DNA of 39,879 bases. Source: Glaciecola sp. UBA1851. Its GTDB lineage: Bacteria; Pseudomonadota; Gammaproteobacteria; Enterobacterales; Alteromonadaceae. Under the pieces are notes generated by a model. It saw nothing but the letters and a program-made list of their open reading frames with translations. It did not search any database and was not told where the DNA came from. Position 1 is the stretch's first letter, and each line of letters starts with the position of its first letter. Of the stretch, positions 22,894 through 32,005 are shown piece by piece. Position numbers and translations under genes: made by a program. The DNA lies in the NCBI GenBank assembly GCA_002338515.1, contig DDIL01000188.1, positions 1 to 39,879 of the forward strand. Reading direction: 5' to 3'.

Positions 22894-24933
22894 TTTAATT
22901 TGTTTTGAGGTTTGTTTAATCAATATATTTCTACTTTTTATCATGTCAGTTTTTAGATTTTCTTTTTGTTCATCAGACAAATCAACCTTATATTCCAATG
23001 TATAAAAAATCTGACTAAATTCATCAAGCTTGTTAAAAAAGTTTGGATGTACGTCCCTTTTTATGCGGGTAATAAACGTGTTTAAAGACTCATTTTTACA
23101 TTTTTTAAATCCATGTTTTTCAAGAAACGTTAGCACAATTTGTAAAGATGTTTTTCTATCTTTTGATAACCAGGTTTTGTAAGGTAAAAATAGCACTGTG
23201 ACAAACAATACGATAATAACTATGCTTAGAATTAAAAACGTAAATAGAGACTTGTAAGTCAATTCACCAAATAATTTTTCAATCAAGCCAACTTGTGTTT
23301 TTTGATCAAAATTTATGACCAATTGGCTCCAATTATGGTCAACAATAGCTATTAAATCAGACATATAATCAATTATAGGTAAGTTAAATAAATTGGAAGT
23401 ATCTCTTGATAATAGTGATGTTTCAGTAGCACTTAGGGCAGATATTAGCCCTGTTAGTGCACGTTCTGGCGCAATCAGGGCGGTGGGATCATATTTAATC
23501 CAGCCATAATTGTCATCATAGGCTTCAACCCAAGCATGTGCATCAAACTGATGCACGCTAATGACGTTCTGTCCTTGTTCTTGCCCCCCTTGATACCCCG
23601 CTACCATTCTTGCTGGAATATTGGCTAACCTTAGCATATAAGTCATGGCTGAAGCATAATGGGAGCAAAAGCCTCTTTGATTATCGAATAAAAATGTATC
23701 TACAGGGTCACGTTGCATAAGAGGCGGTTGTAGGGTGTACATGAAATTTTGACTGAGAAAAAAGGTATTAATGGTATTGATTTTTTCTGTAAACGACATT
23801 TTAGAATTAATATTAGCCGCTATCCATTTAACTGTTTTAGGGTTTCCGTTTTCAGGAACTTGTAAGTATCTGCGACTATCTTGGATTGTATCGAATTGCT
23901 TTTTAGGTGCCTGTGTATATGAGTTTAAAACATAAAATGAAGGTTTAAGGCCAACTTGAGGCTGGAAAAGTTGATACTGATAATTCATAGCTACATCAAC
24001 ATTACCAACTGACGTATCAATCACGGGAATATCGAGTGAATAAAGCCATCGAGTATTATTGGGCTGAGCAATAATAAGGTACTTATAATTTAGATTGGAT
24101 GTTTGCTGCATGGTTAATGTATTAGGTTTATATACTTGCGTGTACTCGTATCTATCCCTAGCCAACATCCAACTTTTGCCGTCGAAGTAATCAAGCACAA
24201 TTGACCTCCAATAGCGCTGTTCTGGCGTTGGTAGTTTGCCATCTTCAAATTCAGCCCTAAATACTAATTCATCACTTTGTGCCAAATTGGCAATATCTCC
24301 TGGGGTAATTTGCTCTGACAAACCTGTTTGTGTGCTCGCATCAGCAGGGGTTTGCCAAAAAGGAGGAAGCCTAGGCGCCACAATGAATAGTAGAAGCATG
24401 ATAGGGAAGGCTTGCAAGATCATTTTAATACTTTGCTGCACACTTTGTTGAATATCTAAACTTCCACGATTTAGCAAAAATGCAGTTACGAATAATACCA
24501 CCAGGCATGCAAAGTAATAGGCAACAATATAGATGCTTTGATGATACAAAAAACCACAGGCAATTAAAAAGAAGAGAATAACTAACACTAAATGGTAATC
24601 ACTGGGTGTTTGTAGGTTAATTAATTTCAAACAAGCAGCTACCACTAATAAATTGATCATAGTAGCCATTAAACCAAAGGTATCTGATAGATATATTAGT
24701 AGGCACATACAGAATATAGCTAACAAATTTAGCGTTAAATTTTTAACGCAGGGTAAGCGGTGTTTCAGTCGTAAATAAGCAATCGTGATTGCACAGCCGC
24801 ACAAAACCCACACCCAACCCATTAAAGGTTCACTTAATGTAATTAGTACCATACAAAATACAACTACCAGTGTGCCATATATGGGCATACTTGAAATAAG
24901 CAGATTTTTTTGTTGGTTAACTATAAATCTCAT
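22879..24933 (-). CDS. TgpA-family membrane transglutaminase-like protease (DUF3488/transglutaminase core)
   Basis: An inner-membrane protein of 684 residues. About six hydrophobic helices occupy roughly residues 12-195. A periplasmic transglutaminase-like domain follows, with a likely Cys-His-Asp triad: Cys in RGFCSHYASAMTYMLRLA (about 421), His in FDAHAWVEAYDD (about 466) and Asp in IKYDPTALI (about 481). A further helix near 565-590 precedes a C-terminal cytoplasmic part of the DUF4129 kind. Members include Pseudomonas TgpA, needed for viability there. The start ATG overlaps the DUF58 stop by four bases (ATGA), so the genes are coupled. With MoxR and DUF58 it forms a recurring three-gene unit thought to act on the envelope; its substrate is unknown. 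Confidence 0.9.
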   Translation of the reverse strand: MRFIVNQQKNLLISSMPIYGTLVVVFCMVLITLSEPLMGWVWVLCGCAITIAYLRLKHRLPCVKNLTLNLLAIFCMCLLIYLSDTFGLMATMINLLVVAACLKLINLQTPSDYHLVLVILFFLIACGFLYHQSIYIVAYYFACLVVLFVTAFLLNRGSLDIQQSVQQSIKMILQAFPIMLLLFIVAPRLPPFWQTPADASTQTGLSEQITPGDIANLAQSDELVFRAEFEDGKLPTPEQRYWRSIVLDYFDGKSWMLARDRYEYTQVYKPNTLTMQQTSNLNYKYLIIAQPNNTRWLYSLDIPVIDTSVGNVDVAMNYQYQLFQPQVGLKPSFYVLNSYTQAPKKQFDTIQDSRRYLQVPENGNPKTVKWIAANINSKMSFTEKINTINTFFLSQNFMYTLQPPLMQRDPVDTFLFDNQRGFCSHYASAMTYMLRLANIPARMVAGYQGGQEQGQNVISVHQFDAHAWVEAYDDNYGWIKYDPTALIAPERALTGLISALSATETSLLSRDTSNLFNLPIIDYMSDLIAIVDHNWSQLVINFDQKTQVGLIEKLFGELTYKSLFTFLILSIVIIVLFVTVLFLPYKTWLSKDRKTSLQIVLTFLEKHGFKKCKNESLNTFITRIKRDVHPNFFNKLDEFSQIFYTLEYKVDLSDEQKENLKTDMIKSRNILIKQTSKQIKLTHR

Positions 24934-25976
24934 CTATCATCTTCCTTGAAGCTAGATTGTGAATATGTATTGTTATTATATTTTGAAGACTCGAACAGAG
25001 AGAGTTGTAATAAGCAATTCTTAACATGCTCATCACCTTTTTGCGGTAATATTTTCGTTGTACCTAAATTTAAACCAAATTGAACTTGCTCCTTGTTTAA
25101 TTGTTGGATTTGGAAACACAAACAACGTAAAGCTTGTTCAACTCCTAAATGAACGAAATCGTCTATTCGAAGCCAACCGGTAACGCCTTTATTATCGTTG
25201 AAATCTTTAGTTAACATACCCATTCCTTTCGCGGCATGCTTCCAACTTACATGTTTCAACGAGTCTGTACTGACATATTCCCTAATACCTTGCAGGTCAT
25301 CTGTTCTTAATGACTCTGCATGATTTCCTTGCGCTACAAAAGATGCATCTTTTGCACTGGCTAGTGTTAAGGCTGATTTTTGAACTCTGGGATACACTAT
25401 TACCCACAATTTAGGCGTGAGTTGGGAGTAACACTTAAATAAACCAAAACCATAAGTAGCTGACAAACTGATAGATGGGCAACGATATCTGCCTCGCTTC
25501 AATTGTTTTAGTGGTATTTTTATATTAGTTGATGACGCGCCTACAGCTTGTAGAATTTCTTCTTTTCCCAGTTTTAAGAATAAGTTCCCGCCTTTATATC
25601 TAACCGTTGACTCAATATTAATTGGCAGAGATAGTCGCCTATTGTCATAATCTGGTTGAATATCAAGAAACGTAATTTTATGTTGAATAAAGAAAAAATA
25701 GCTATGGAAAATGGATAATAAAAGCATTGCTAATATGAAATAACACAAAAGCAAAATGATGTTATTTTGAAAGTTAGTTCCCAAAACAAATAGACAAATT
25801 GCAATACCCATACACGATAAGCCAAATCTGGTGGGGAGTATGAAGGTATTATTTATATTTAATTGAATGCTATTTTTACTAGGGATCCTTTTTTTAATCC
25901 AAGTGTCCCGTTTGTGCTTAAACCAATGTGCAAGCTTGTTAAGTAATTGAACGATTGATTTTGGCAGCGTTAGCAT
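24930..25976 (-). CDS. DUF58 domain-containing protein (MoxR-associated, vWA-like)
   Basis: A 348-residue protein with two close hydrophobic helices (about residues 52-90, LSCMGIAICLFVLG and IILLLCYFILAMLLLSIF), then a beta-rich stretch (KGGNLFLKLGKE, GRYRCPSISLSATYGFGLFK) and the DUF58 signature DDLQGIREYVSTDSLKHVSW followed by KHAAKGMGMLTKDF. DUF58 proteins are usually encoded next to MoxR ATPases and are regarded as von Willebrand A-like partners. It is 16 bp after moxR and overlaps tgpA by four bases, so the three should be made together. There is no signal peptide; the helices anchor it. Its molecular role is not known. Confidence 0.9.
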   Translation of the reverse strand: MLTLPKSIVQLLNKLAHWFKHKRDTWIKKRIPSKNSIQLNINNTFILPTRFGLSCMGIAICLFVLGTNFQNNIILLLCYFILAMLLLSIFHSYFFFIQHKITFLDIQPDYDNRRLSLPINIESTVRYKGGNLFLKLGKEEILQAVGASSTNIKIPLKQLKRGRYRCPSISLSATYGFGLFKCYSQLTPKLWVIVYPRVQKSALTLASAKDASFVAQGNHAESLRTDDLQGIREYVSTDSLKHVSWKHAAKGMGMLTKDFNDNKGVTGWLRIDDFVHLGVEQALRCLCFQIQQLNKEQVQFGLNLGTTKILPQKGDEHVKNCLLQLSLFESSKYNNNTYSQSSFKEDDR

Positions 25977-25992
25977 GTGTTTTTCTCGACTT

Positions 25993-26901
25993 CTATGCTG
26001 CTAATGGATCAACCTGCTGCATTAAATGCTCACTGTAGGTTGTTGCCGTTGAAGCTGCTAGCTGACCACGTAATCTATGTTCAAACACGCTTGGCAATAC
26101 AAATTGTACATCTTCTGGCGTGACAAAATCACGTCTTTTCACAAATGCGACTGCTTGTGATGCGCGATAAAGTGTCTTTGCGCCCCTTGGAGAAATAGCA
26201 TTTGGGAAATCAGCAGAATCTCGGGTTGTATTAACCAAATTAAGAATATAATTCATCACTGAATCACTTACGCTTACTTGGCAGACTTTTTCTTGTAATA
26301 CTGATAATTGATCTATTTCAATTACTGACGACAAAATTGGAGGCTCATCTGCGGCTTGTAACATTGCTTTTTCAGCCTCAAAACTCGGATAGCCAAGAGA
26401 AAGTTGCATGGAAAATCTATCTAATTGAGATTCAGGTAACGGATGAGTGCCTGATTGATGTAACGGGTTTTGACTAGCTATTACAAAAAATGGTGAGGGT
26501 AATGAGCGAGTTACACCATCAATTGTAACCTGGCGTTCAGCCATTGCTTCTAAAAGCGCACTTTGTGTTTTAGGACTTGCTCTATTTATTTCGTCAGCCA
26601 AAACAAGTTGATTAAAAATAGGACCCGGATGAAATCTAAATGTTTGAGACGCATTTTCAAAAATATTTACGCCTAACATATCCGCAGGTAACAAGTCAGA
26701 AGTAAATTGAATGCGTGCAAATTCTAACCCTAAAACATTCGCAAGCGCCTGAGAAAGCGTGGTTTTGCCCATTCCCGGTAAATCTTCAAGTAACAAATGT
26801 CCTTTCGCTAACAAACAAATTAACGATAATTGAATTTCGTTTTCTTTGCCTTTAACTATACGGCTTATTTGCTTTATGCAATTTTCTATATCTGAACGCA
26901 T
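25993..26901 (-). CDS. MoxR-family AAA+ ATPase
   Basis: A 302-residue AAA+ ATPase of the MoxR class. Walker A is GMGKTT at residues 43-48, Walker B is LVLADEIN at 99-106 (followed by RASPKTQSALLEAMAERQV), sensor 1 is VIASQNPLHQSGTHPLPESQ near 138-157 with LDRFSM following, and sensor 2 is SPRGAKTLYRAS near 245. MoxR proteins act as chaperone-like ATPases with vWA or DUF58 partners. It is the first gene of the moxR-DUF58-tgpA operon; a 535-bp gap separates it from divergent pgm. The initiation region has only a weak ribosome-binding site, but the protein begins where family members normally do. Confidence 0.93.
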   Translation of the reverse strand: MRSDIENCIKQISRIVKGKENEIQLSLICLLAKGHLLLEDLPGMGKTTLSQALANVLGLEFARIQFTSDLLPADMLGVNIFENASQTFRFHPGPIFNQLVLADEINRASPKTQSALLEAMAERQVTIDGVTRSLPSPFFVIASQNPLHQSGTHPLPESQLDRFSMQLSLGYPSFEAEKAMLQAADEPPILSSVIEIDQLSVLQEKVCQVSVSDSVMNYILNLVNTTRDSADFPNAISPRGAKTLYRASQAVAFVKRRDFVTPEDVQFVLPSVFEHRLRGQLAASTATTYSEHLMQQVDPLAA

Positions 26902-27436
26902 ATTTTAATTTTAGTTCTAGGCGTGTGTTACACAATAAAACGCACTTAATACTGCAACGAGCCAACCCAAAAACTTCCTCATTTTTTAAGTAGTAACCAA
27001 CAACCACTGTTTTTTAATTAAAAAAACAATTTGATATTATTAATACAACTGTATGCAGTATTTTGATCTTATCGTCCACTTTTGGTTCAATGAAGCAAGA
27101 TACTTAATTATTGCTCTTATATTTATGAAATATACAAAATTTATCATCAAATATTAAGACACAGCCTTATACCCGAGTATAGTTAAATCAAAATAAATTT
27201 CACCACAAAACATTGATACTATTCTAGCAAAAATATATCGGCCCACTTACCTCATGTTGGCTTTATAACAAAATAGAACATGATTATTCGCTTTATCTAT
27301 GAAAAGTACACAGGTTAGCAAAAGTATTTGGGATTATAGCTGTATCCATCCCCCCATTTTTGCTAGCCTTAAAGGATGACTAGGTTTATTTAAACATTCA
27401 CACAAATATCAATATTAGGTATCGAAGGAGTAACAG
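26902..27436. other. moxR-pgm divergent intergenic region with a 12-bp inverted repeat
   Basis: No reading frame of note lies in this 535-bp AT-rich gap. AGGTTAGCAAAA (27312-27323) pairs with TTTTGCTAGCCT (27358-27369), 12 bp with one G-T pair around a 34-base segment, about 70 bp upstream of the pgm start. A small dyad, TATAC-CCGA-GTATA, sits near 27172-27185. Either could be an operator or a leader structure. The pgm ribosome-binding site is GAAGGAG. I could not settle on a promoter. Confidence 0.45.
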
Positions 27437-29080
27437 ATGGCGATAAGCCCAAACGCAGGAAAACAAGCCCAACAGTCAGACTTAATTAATGTAGCTAAGT
27501 TAATAAGCGACTATTACAGTTTAACACCTGATGTAAATGAGCCGTCTCAAGCTGTCAGTTTTGGCACTTCAGGGCACAGAGGCAGCAGCATCAATGTAAG
27601 TTTTAATGATGTACATATCGCCGCTATTTCTCAGGCGCTTGCAGAATATAGAATAAAAAATGATGTCACGGGCCCAATGTTCATTGGCAAAGATACTCAC
27701 GCTTTATCTGAACCTGCGCTAGTTACCGCCATTGAAGTATTGGTTGCCAATGATGTTGATGTAGTCGTAGAAAAAGACAATGGCTATACACCTACACCTG
27801 TCATATCCCAAAAGATAGTTTCTTATAATAATGGCAGAAGCGATGGATTTGCTGACGGTGTGGTAATTACCCCATCACACAATCCTCCCTCTGATGGCGG
27901 TTTTAAATACAATCAGACACATGGTGGGCCAGCTGAAGGCTCTGTGACATCTACTATTCAAGACCGTGCAAACAATATTATAAAAAACAAAGAAACAATT
28001 AAAAGAATATCGATTAAGGCTGCTTTAGCATCTTCAAAGGTGACAGAAATCGATTTTGCTACTGATTATATAAACCAGTTAGATCAAGTTATTGATATGC
28101 AAGCAATTGCGTCTGCTAACCTGTCATTAGGTACCGACCCATTAGGGGGATCAGGCATTCATTATTGGGATCAAATTGCCGACAAATATAATCTTAATAT
28201 CAGTTTAGTGAATAACCAGATTGACCAGCGATTCGCATTTATGCCTTGTGATCACGACGGAAAGATAAGGATGGATTGCTCGTCTGCTTATGCTATGTCG
28301 GGGCTAATTAGCTTAAAAAGCGAGTTTGACTTGGCTTTTGGTAATGATCCAGACTTTGATCGACATGGCATTGTTTGCAAATCGTCAGGTTTAATGAATC
28401 CGAACCATTATTTAGCTGTTTCAATCAATTATCTAAGCCAACATAGACCGCACTGGGGAAAAGATCTTGGTATAGGTAAAACACTTGTGTCAAGCAGCAT
28501 GATTGATAGAGTTGTTAAAAAACTAGACAGAAATTTACTCGAAATGCCCGTTGGATTTAAATGGTTTGTGGATGGCTTATCAAATAAATCCATAGCTTTT
28601 GCTGGAGAAGAATCCGCAGGTGGTATTTTTCTTAAACGCGACGCTTCAACTTGGGCAACCGATAAAGATGGTTTTATTTTATGCTTGCTTGCAGCTGAGA
28701 TGTTAGCCGTAACGGGTAAAGACCCTGGGGAACATTATCAAGATCTCACACAAAAGTTTGGTACCCCTTCTTATAAACGCATAGATGTAGCAGCCTCGTT
28801 AGAACAAAAAACTAAACTCTCTTCTCTAAAAATAAGTGATATCTCGGCTAATTCTATGGCAGGTGAGGCGATTACTAACGTACAAACCCATGCGCCTGGC
28901 AACAATGCAGCTATCGGTGGAGTAAAAGTTAGTACTGAAAATGGATGGTTTGCAGCTAGACCTTCCGGCACTGAAAATGTGTACAAAATATATGCTGAAA
29001 GTTTTGAAAATGAAACTCACTTACAAAATATAATTAAAGAAGCGGAGGATTTAGTGGATGAAGTCTTAAGAAAATCCTAG
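27437..29080 (+). CDS. pgm: Phosphoglucomutase, alpha-D-glucose specific
   Basis: Interconverts glucose 1-phosphate and glucose 6-phosphate in the cytoplasm, linking glycogen and nucleotide-sugar metabolism with glycolysis. The 547 residues match E. coli Pgm (546). Seen: the substrate loop FGTSGHRGSS near residue 42, the catalytic serine motif VITPSHNPPSDGG (Ser 147), Mg-binding FGNDPDFDRHG near 305, the sugar-binding AFAGEESAGG near 390, and the phosphate-binding RPSGTENVYKIYAE near the C-terminus. GAAGGAG lies correctly before the ATG. glgP follows after 190 bp, so the pair handles glycogen breakdown products. Confidence 0.97.
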   Translation: MAISPNAGKQAQQSDLINVAKLISDYYSLTPDVNEPSQAVSFGTSGHRGSSINVSFNDVHIAAISQALAEYRIKNDVTGPMFIGKDTHALSEPALVTAIEVLVANDVDVVVEKDNGYTPTPVISQKIVSYNNGRSDGFADGVVITPSHNPPSDGGFKYNQTHGGPAEGSVTSTIQDRANNIIKNKETIKRISIKAALASSKVTEIDFATDYINQLDQVIDMQAIASANLSLGTDPLGGSGIHYWDQIADKYNLNISLVNNQIDQRFAFMPCDHDGKIRMDCSSAYAMSGLISLKSEFDLAFGNDPDFDRHGIVCKSSGLMNPNHYLAVSINYLSQHRPHWGKDLGIGKTLVSSSMIDRVVKKLDRNLLEMPVGFKWFVDGLSNKSIAFAGEESAGGIFLKRDASTWATDKDGFILCLLAAEMLAVTGKDPGEHYQDLTQKFGTPSYKRIDVAASLEQKTKLSSLKISDISANSMAGEAITNVQTHAPGNNAAIGGVKVSTENGWFAARPSGTENVYKIYAESFENETHLQNIIKEAEDLVDEVLRKS

Positions 29081-29270
29081 TTAGTTAAATATATTGAGTT
29101 ATTATGTTAATAAAATGTTATTAAAAAGCCGATTGCAAAGCCTTATTTCAAATCGGTATAAAAAATTAACATTATTTTTACATGCATACGTATGAATCAT
29201 GATTTAGCTCTTGGTTTTGATGATGTTTATGTAATAAACTTACATTAATTTCATCAACCTTGAGTATGTC

Positions 29271-31820
29271 ATGAGTAAAAAGACAACATCTTCAGCTAGC
29301 GCAACTAACGCTAGTCCTCAAACTAAAGTAAAAAATCAATCTAAGAAAGCCGCACTTAGTGCCGAAAAGAAGCTCGCTTTTGTTGATATAGATAAAAATG
29401 CATTTAAACAAGCTGTCGTTAAAAACCTTCATTCAACATTAGGTACAGACGAGAATAAAGCGAACAATCATGCGTGGTTTAAAGCGACCAGTGCAGCTAT
29501 TCAAGAACTAGTGTTAAACCAACTACGTAAAACGCAAAAAACACATTATTTAAATGACACAAGAGCGGTACATTATTTTTCAGCTGAATTTTTAATGGGT
29601 AGACTATTATCAAACAATATGCATAATTTTGATTTGTTTGAAACTGCAGATGAAGCGCTTCAAGAATTAGGTGTAAATTTAACTGATATTCTTGAAGAAG
29701 AGCCAGATATGGCATTAGGAAACGGCGGTTTAGGTCGTTTAGCTGCTTGTTTTATCGATTCTTTAGCAACCCTTGAGTTTCCTGCTATTGGATACGGTAT
29801 TCACTATGAACATGGTTTGTTTAGACAAGAAATAAAACATGGTGCGCAAATAGAACGCCCTGATAGCTGGCGCGATTACGGTAATCCTTGGGAAATATGT
29901 CGTCCAGAATCTATACAAGAAGTTCCTTTGTATGGGTATGTTGAAACTAAATATGCTGATAGCGGCAAAATTCAAAAAGAGTGGCATCCAGGTTCAATTG
30001 TTAAAGGCGTACCTTGGGATATTCCTGTTGTAGGGTATGGCGGTAAAACGGTGAATGTTTTACGTTTATGGGAAAGCCAATCATCTGACTATTTCAATTG
30101 GGATGTGTTTAATGCTGGCGGTTATGTGGATGCGCAGCGCGAAAACATTCAAGCAGAAACTATTTCTAAAGTATTGTATCCCAACGATGAAACTGAAGCC
30201 GGTAAAGAATTACGTTTAATCCAACAATATTTCTTTAGTGCATGTTCGCTGAAAGATATTATTCGTAGATATAAAAGGGCGCATGGTGATGATTGGAGCA
30301 GATTTTCCGACCAAGTGGTTATTCAATTAAATGACACTCACCCAGCTATCGCTATTCCTGAACTAATGCGAATTTTAGTTGATAGAGCTGAATTAGATTG
30401 GGATACGGCATGGGGTATATGCACAAAAACATTTGCTTATACGAACCACACTTTATTGCCAGAGGCTTTAGAAAAATGGCCTGTGCGAATGATAGAAAAA
30501 ATACTCCCTCGTCATATTGAAATAATTTATGAAATCAATCATAGATTTATGCTTGAGGTTGAGAAGAAGTGGCCTGGCGATAATGCTATGAAATCCAAGC
30601 TTTCTATCATTGAGGAAGCAAATGAAAAAATGGTAAGAATGGGTAACTTGTCTGTTATTGGTTCATTTGCAGTAAATGGTGTAGCTGAAATACATTCTAA
30701 ATTAGTAAAGCAAAATTTATTTCCAGAGTTTGACCAGCTTTATCCGGGTAAGTTAACAAACGTGACTAACGGTGTGACGCCAAGACGTTGGTTAAAAGCT
30801 TGTAATCCTAAATTGTCCGATTTAATTAGTCAGAAAATAGGGGATAACTGGCCGCTTAATTTGAATGAGTTAGATAAACTATCAGCATTTGCTAATAATA
30901 AAACTTTCCAAAATCAATTTATGCGTGTGAAGCAACAAAACAAAGACGCATTAGCGGTTGAAATTGAAAAATTAACGGGCATTAGTGTTAATACAAAAGC
31001 TATTTTCGATATTCAAATTAAACGATTACATGAATACAAAAGACAGCATTTGAATTTGTTCCACATAATGGCGCTTTATCGTAGACTATTAGAAAATCCA
31101 GATTATGAAATGCATCCACGCGTGTTTATATTTGGCGCAAAAGCAGCACCGGGTTATGCACTGGCCAAAACCATTATTTATGCAACAAACAAAGTGGCAG
31201 ACAAAATCAATAATGACCCACGAGTGAATCATAAAATTAAGGTTGTGTTTTTACCAAACTATCGAGTGTCCTTAGCTGAAAAAATGATACCAGCAGCAGA
31301 TGTTTCGCAACAAATTTCGACTGCTGGTAAAGAAGCGTCTGGTACGGGGAATATGAAATTGGCTTTAAACGGTGCGGTTACTATAGGTACATTAGACGGC
31401 GCAAATATTGAGATTGCCGAAGAAGTGGGGGACGATAATATATTCATTTTTGGTAATACGGTTGAACAAGTAGATGCACTTCATGCTAAGGGATACAACC
31501 CTTACGATTATTACTACAAAAATAAAGAGATTAAGTCTGTGCTTGATTGGCTTGATAGTGATTATTTCACGCCTGGTCAGCCCGGTGCACTTAGCAGCCT
31601 CAAAAGAAGTGTGCTTGAAGGCGGTGATCCATATTTAGTGTTAGCCGATTATGAGTCATATTGTGATGCGAACATTGCACTTGATAACGCCTATCAGGAT
31701 AAATCAAAGTGGGCTAAAAAGGCCATTTTGAATACGGCTAAAATGGGTAAATTTACATCGGACCGTTCTGTATTAGATTACGTTGAAAGAGTATGGAAGT
31801 TAAACCCGTGTAAAGTGTAA
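29271..31820 (+). CDS. glgP: Glycogen/starch/alpha-glucan phosphorylase
   Basis: Releases glucose 1-phosphate from alpha-1,4-glucans with phosphate; Pgm, encoded just upstream, uses the product. The 849-residue GT35 protein is about 35 residues longer than E. coli GlgP because of a Ser/Thr/Lys/Ala-rich, low-complexity N-terminal tail before the conserved start of the fold. Motifs: YFSAEFLMGRLLSNN near 100, EEPDMALGNGGLGRLAACF near 143-161, the QLNDTHPAIAIPELMRIL block near 350, DIQIKRLHEYKRQ near 580, and the pyridoxal-phosphate lysine in GTGNMK (Lys about 696). A good terminator follows. The ribosome-binding site is poor, and a start a few codons later cannot be excluded. Confidence 0.96.
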   Translation: MSKKTTSSASATNASPQTKVKNQSKKAALSAEKKLAFVDIDKNAFKQAVVKNLHSTLGTDENKANNHAWFKATSAAIQELVLNQLRKTQKTHYLNDTRAVHYFSAEFLMGRLLSNNMHNFDLFETADEALQELGVNLTDILEEEPDMALGNGGLGRLAACFIDSLATLEFPAIGYGIHYEHGLFRQEIKHGAQIERPDSWRDYGNPWEICRPESIQEVPLYGYVETKYADSGKIQKEWHPGSIVKGVPWDIPVVGYGGKTVNVLRLWESQSSDYFNWDVFNAGGYVDAQRENIQAETISKVLYPNDETEAGKELRLIQQYFFSACSLKDIIRRYKRAHGDDWSRFSDQVVIQLNDTHPAIAIPELMRILVDRAELDWDTAWGICTKTFAYTNHTLLPEALEKWPVRMIEKILPRHIEIIYEINHRFMLEVEKKWPGDNAMKSKLSIIEEANEKMVRMGNLSVIGSFAVNGVAEIHSKLVKQNLFPEFDQLYPGKLTNVTNGVTPRRWLKACNPKLSDLISQKIGDNWPLNLNELDKLSAFANNKTFQNQFMRVKQQNKDALAVEIEKLTGISVNTKAIFDIQIKRLHEYKRQHLNLFHIMALYRRLLENPDYEMHPRVFIFGAKAAPGYALAKTIIYATNKVADKINNDPRVNHKIKVVFLPNYRVSLAEKMIPAADVSQQISTAGKEASGTGNMKLALNGAVTIGTLDGANIEIAEEVGDDNIFIFGNTVEQVDALHAKGYNPYDYYYKNKEIKSVLDWLDSDYFTPGQPGALSSLKRSVLEGGDPYLVLADYESYCDANIALDNAYQDKSKWAKKAILNTAKMGKFTSDRSVLDYVERVWKLNPCKV

Positions 31821-31853
31821 AGTTAAATTATAATTATTTAACTGACTGCAAAG

Positions 31854-31895
31854 ACCAGTTGACAGGAACGCTAAATTTCTGCAACTGGTTTTTTT
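31854..31895 (+). terminator. Intrinsic terminator after glgP
   Basis: ACCAGTTG (31854-31861) pairs with CAACTGGT (31882-31889), extended by CAG/CTG past a one-base bulge, and followed by a run of T to 31895. It lies 33 bp after the glgP stop. Confidence 0.9.
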
Positions 31896-32005
31896 ATGTT
31901 TTTTAATAAAGATCTTCTTCCTAGCGACGATAACTTATATAAGACGATACCAAGCCCGAGAAAGGGTAATAACTAAATTAGTCTATAGTCATTTAGTCAG
32001 GAAGC

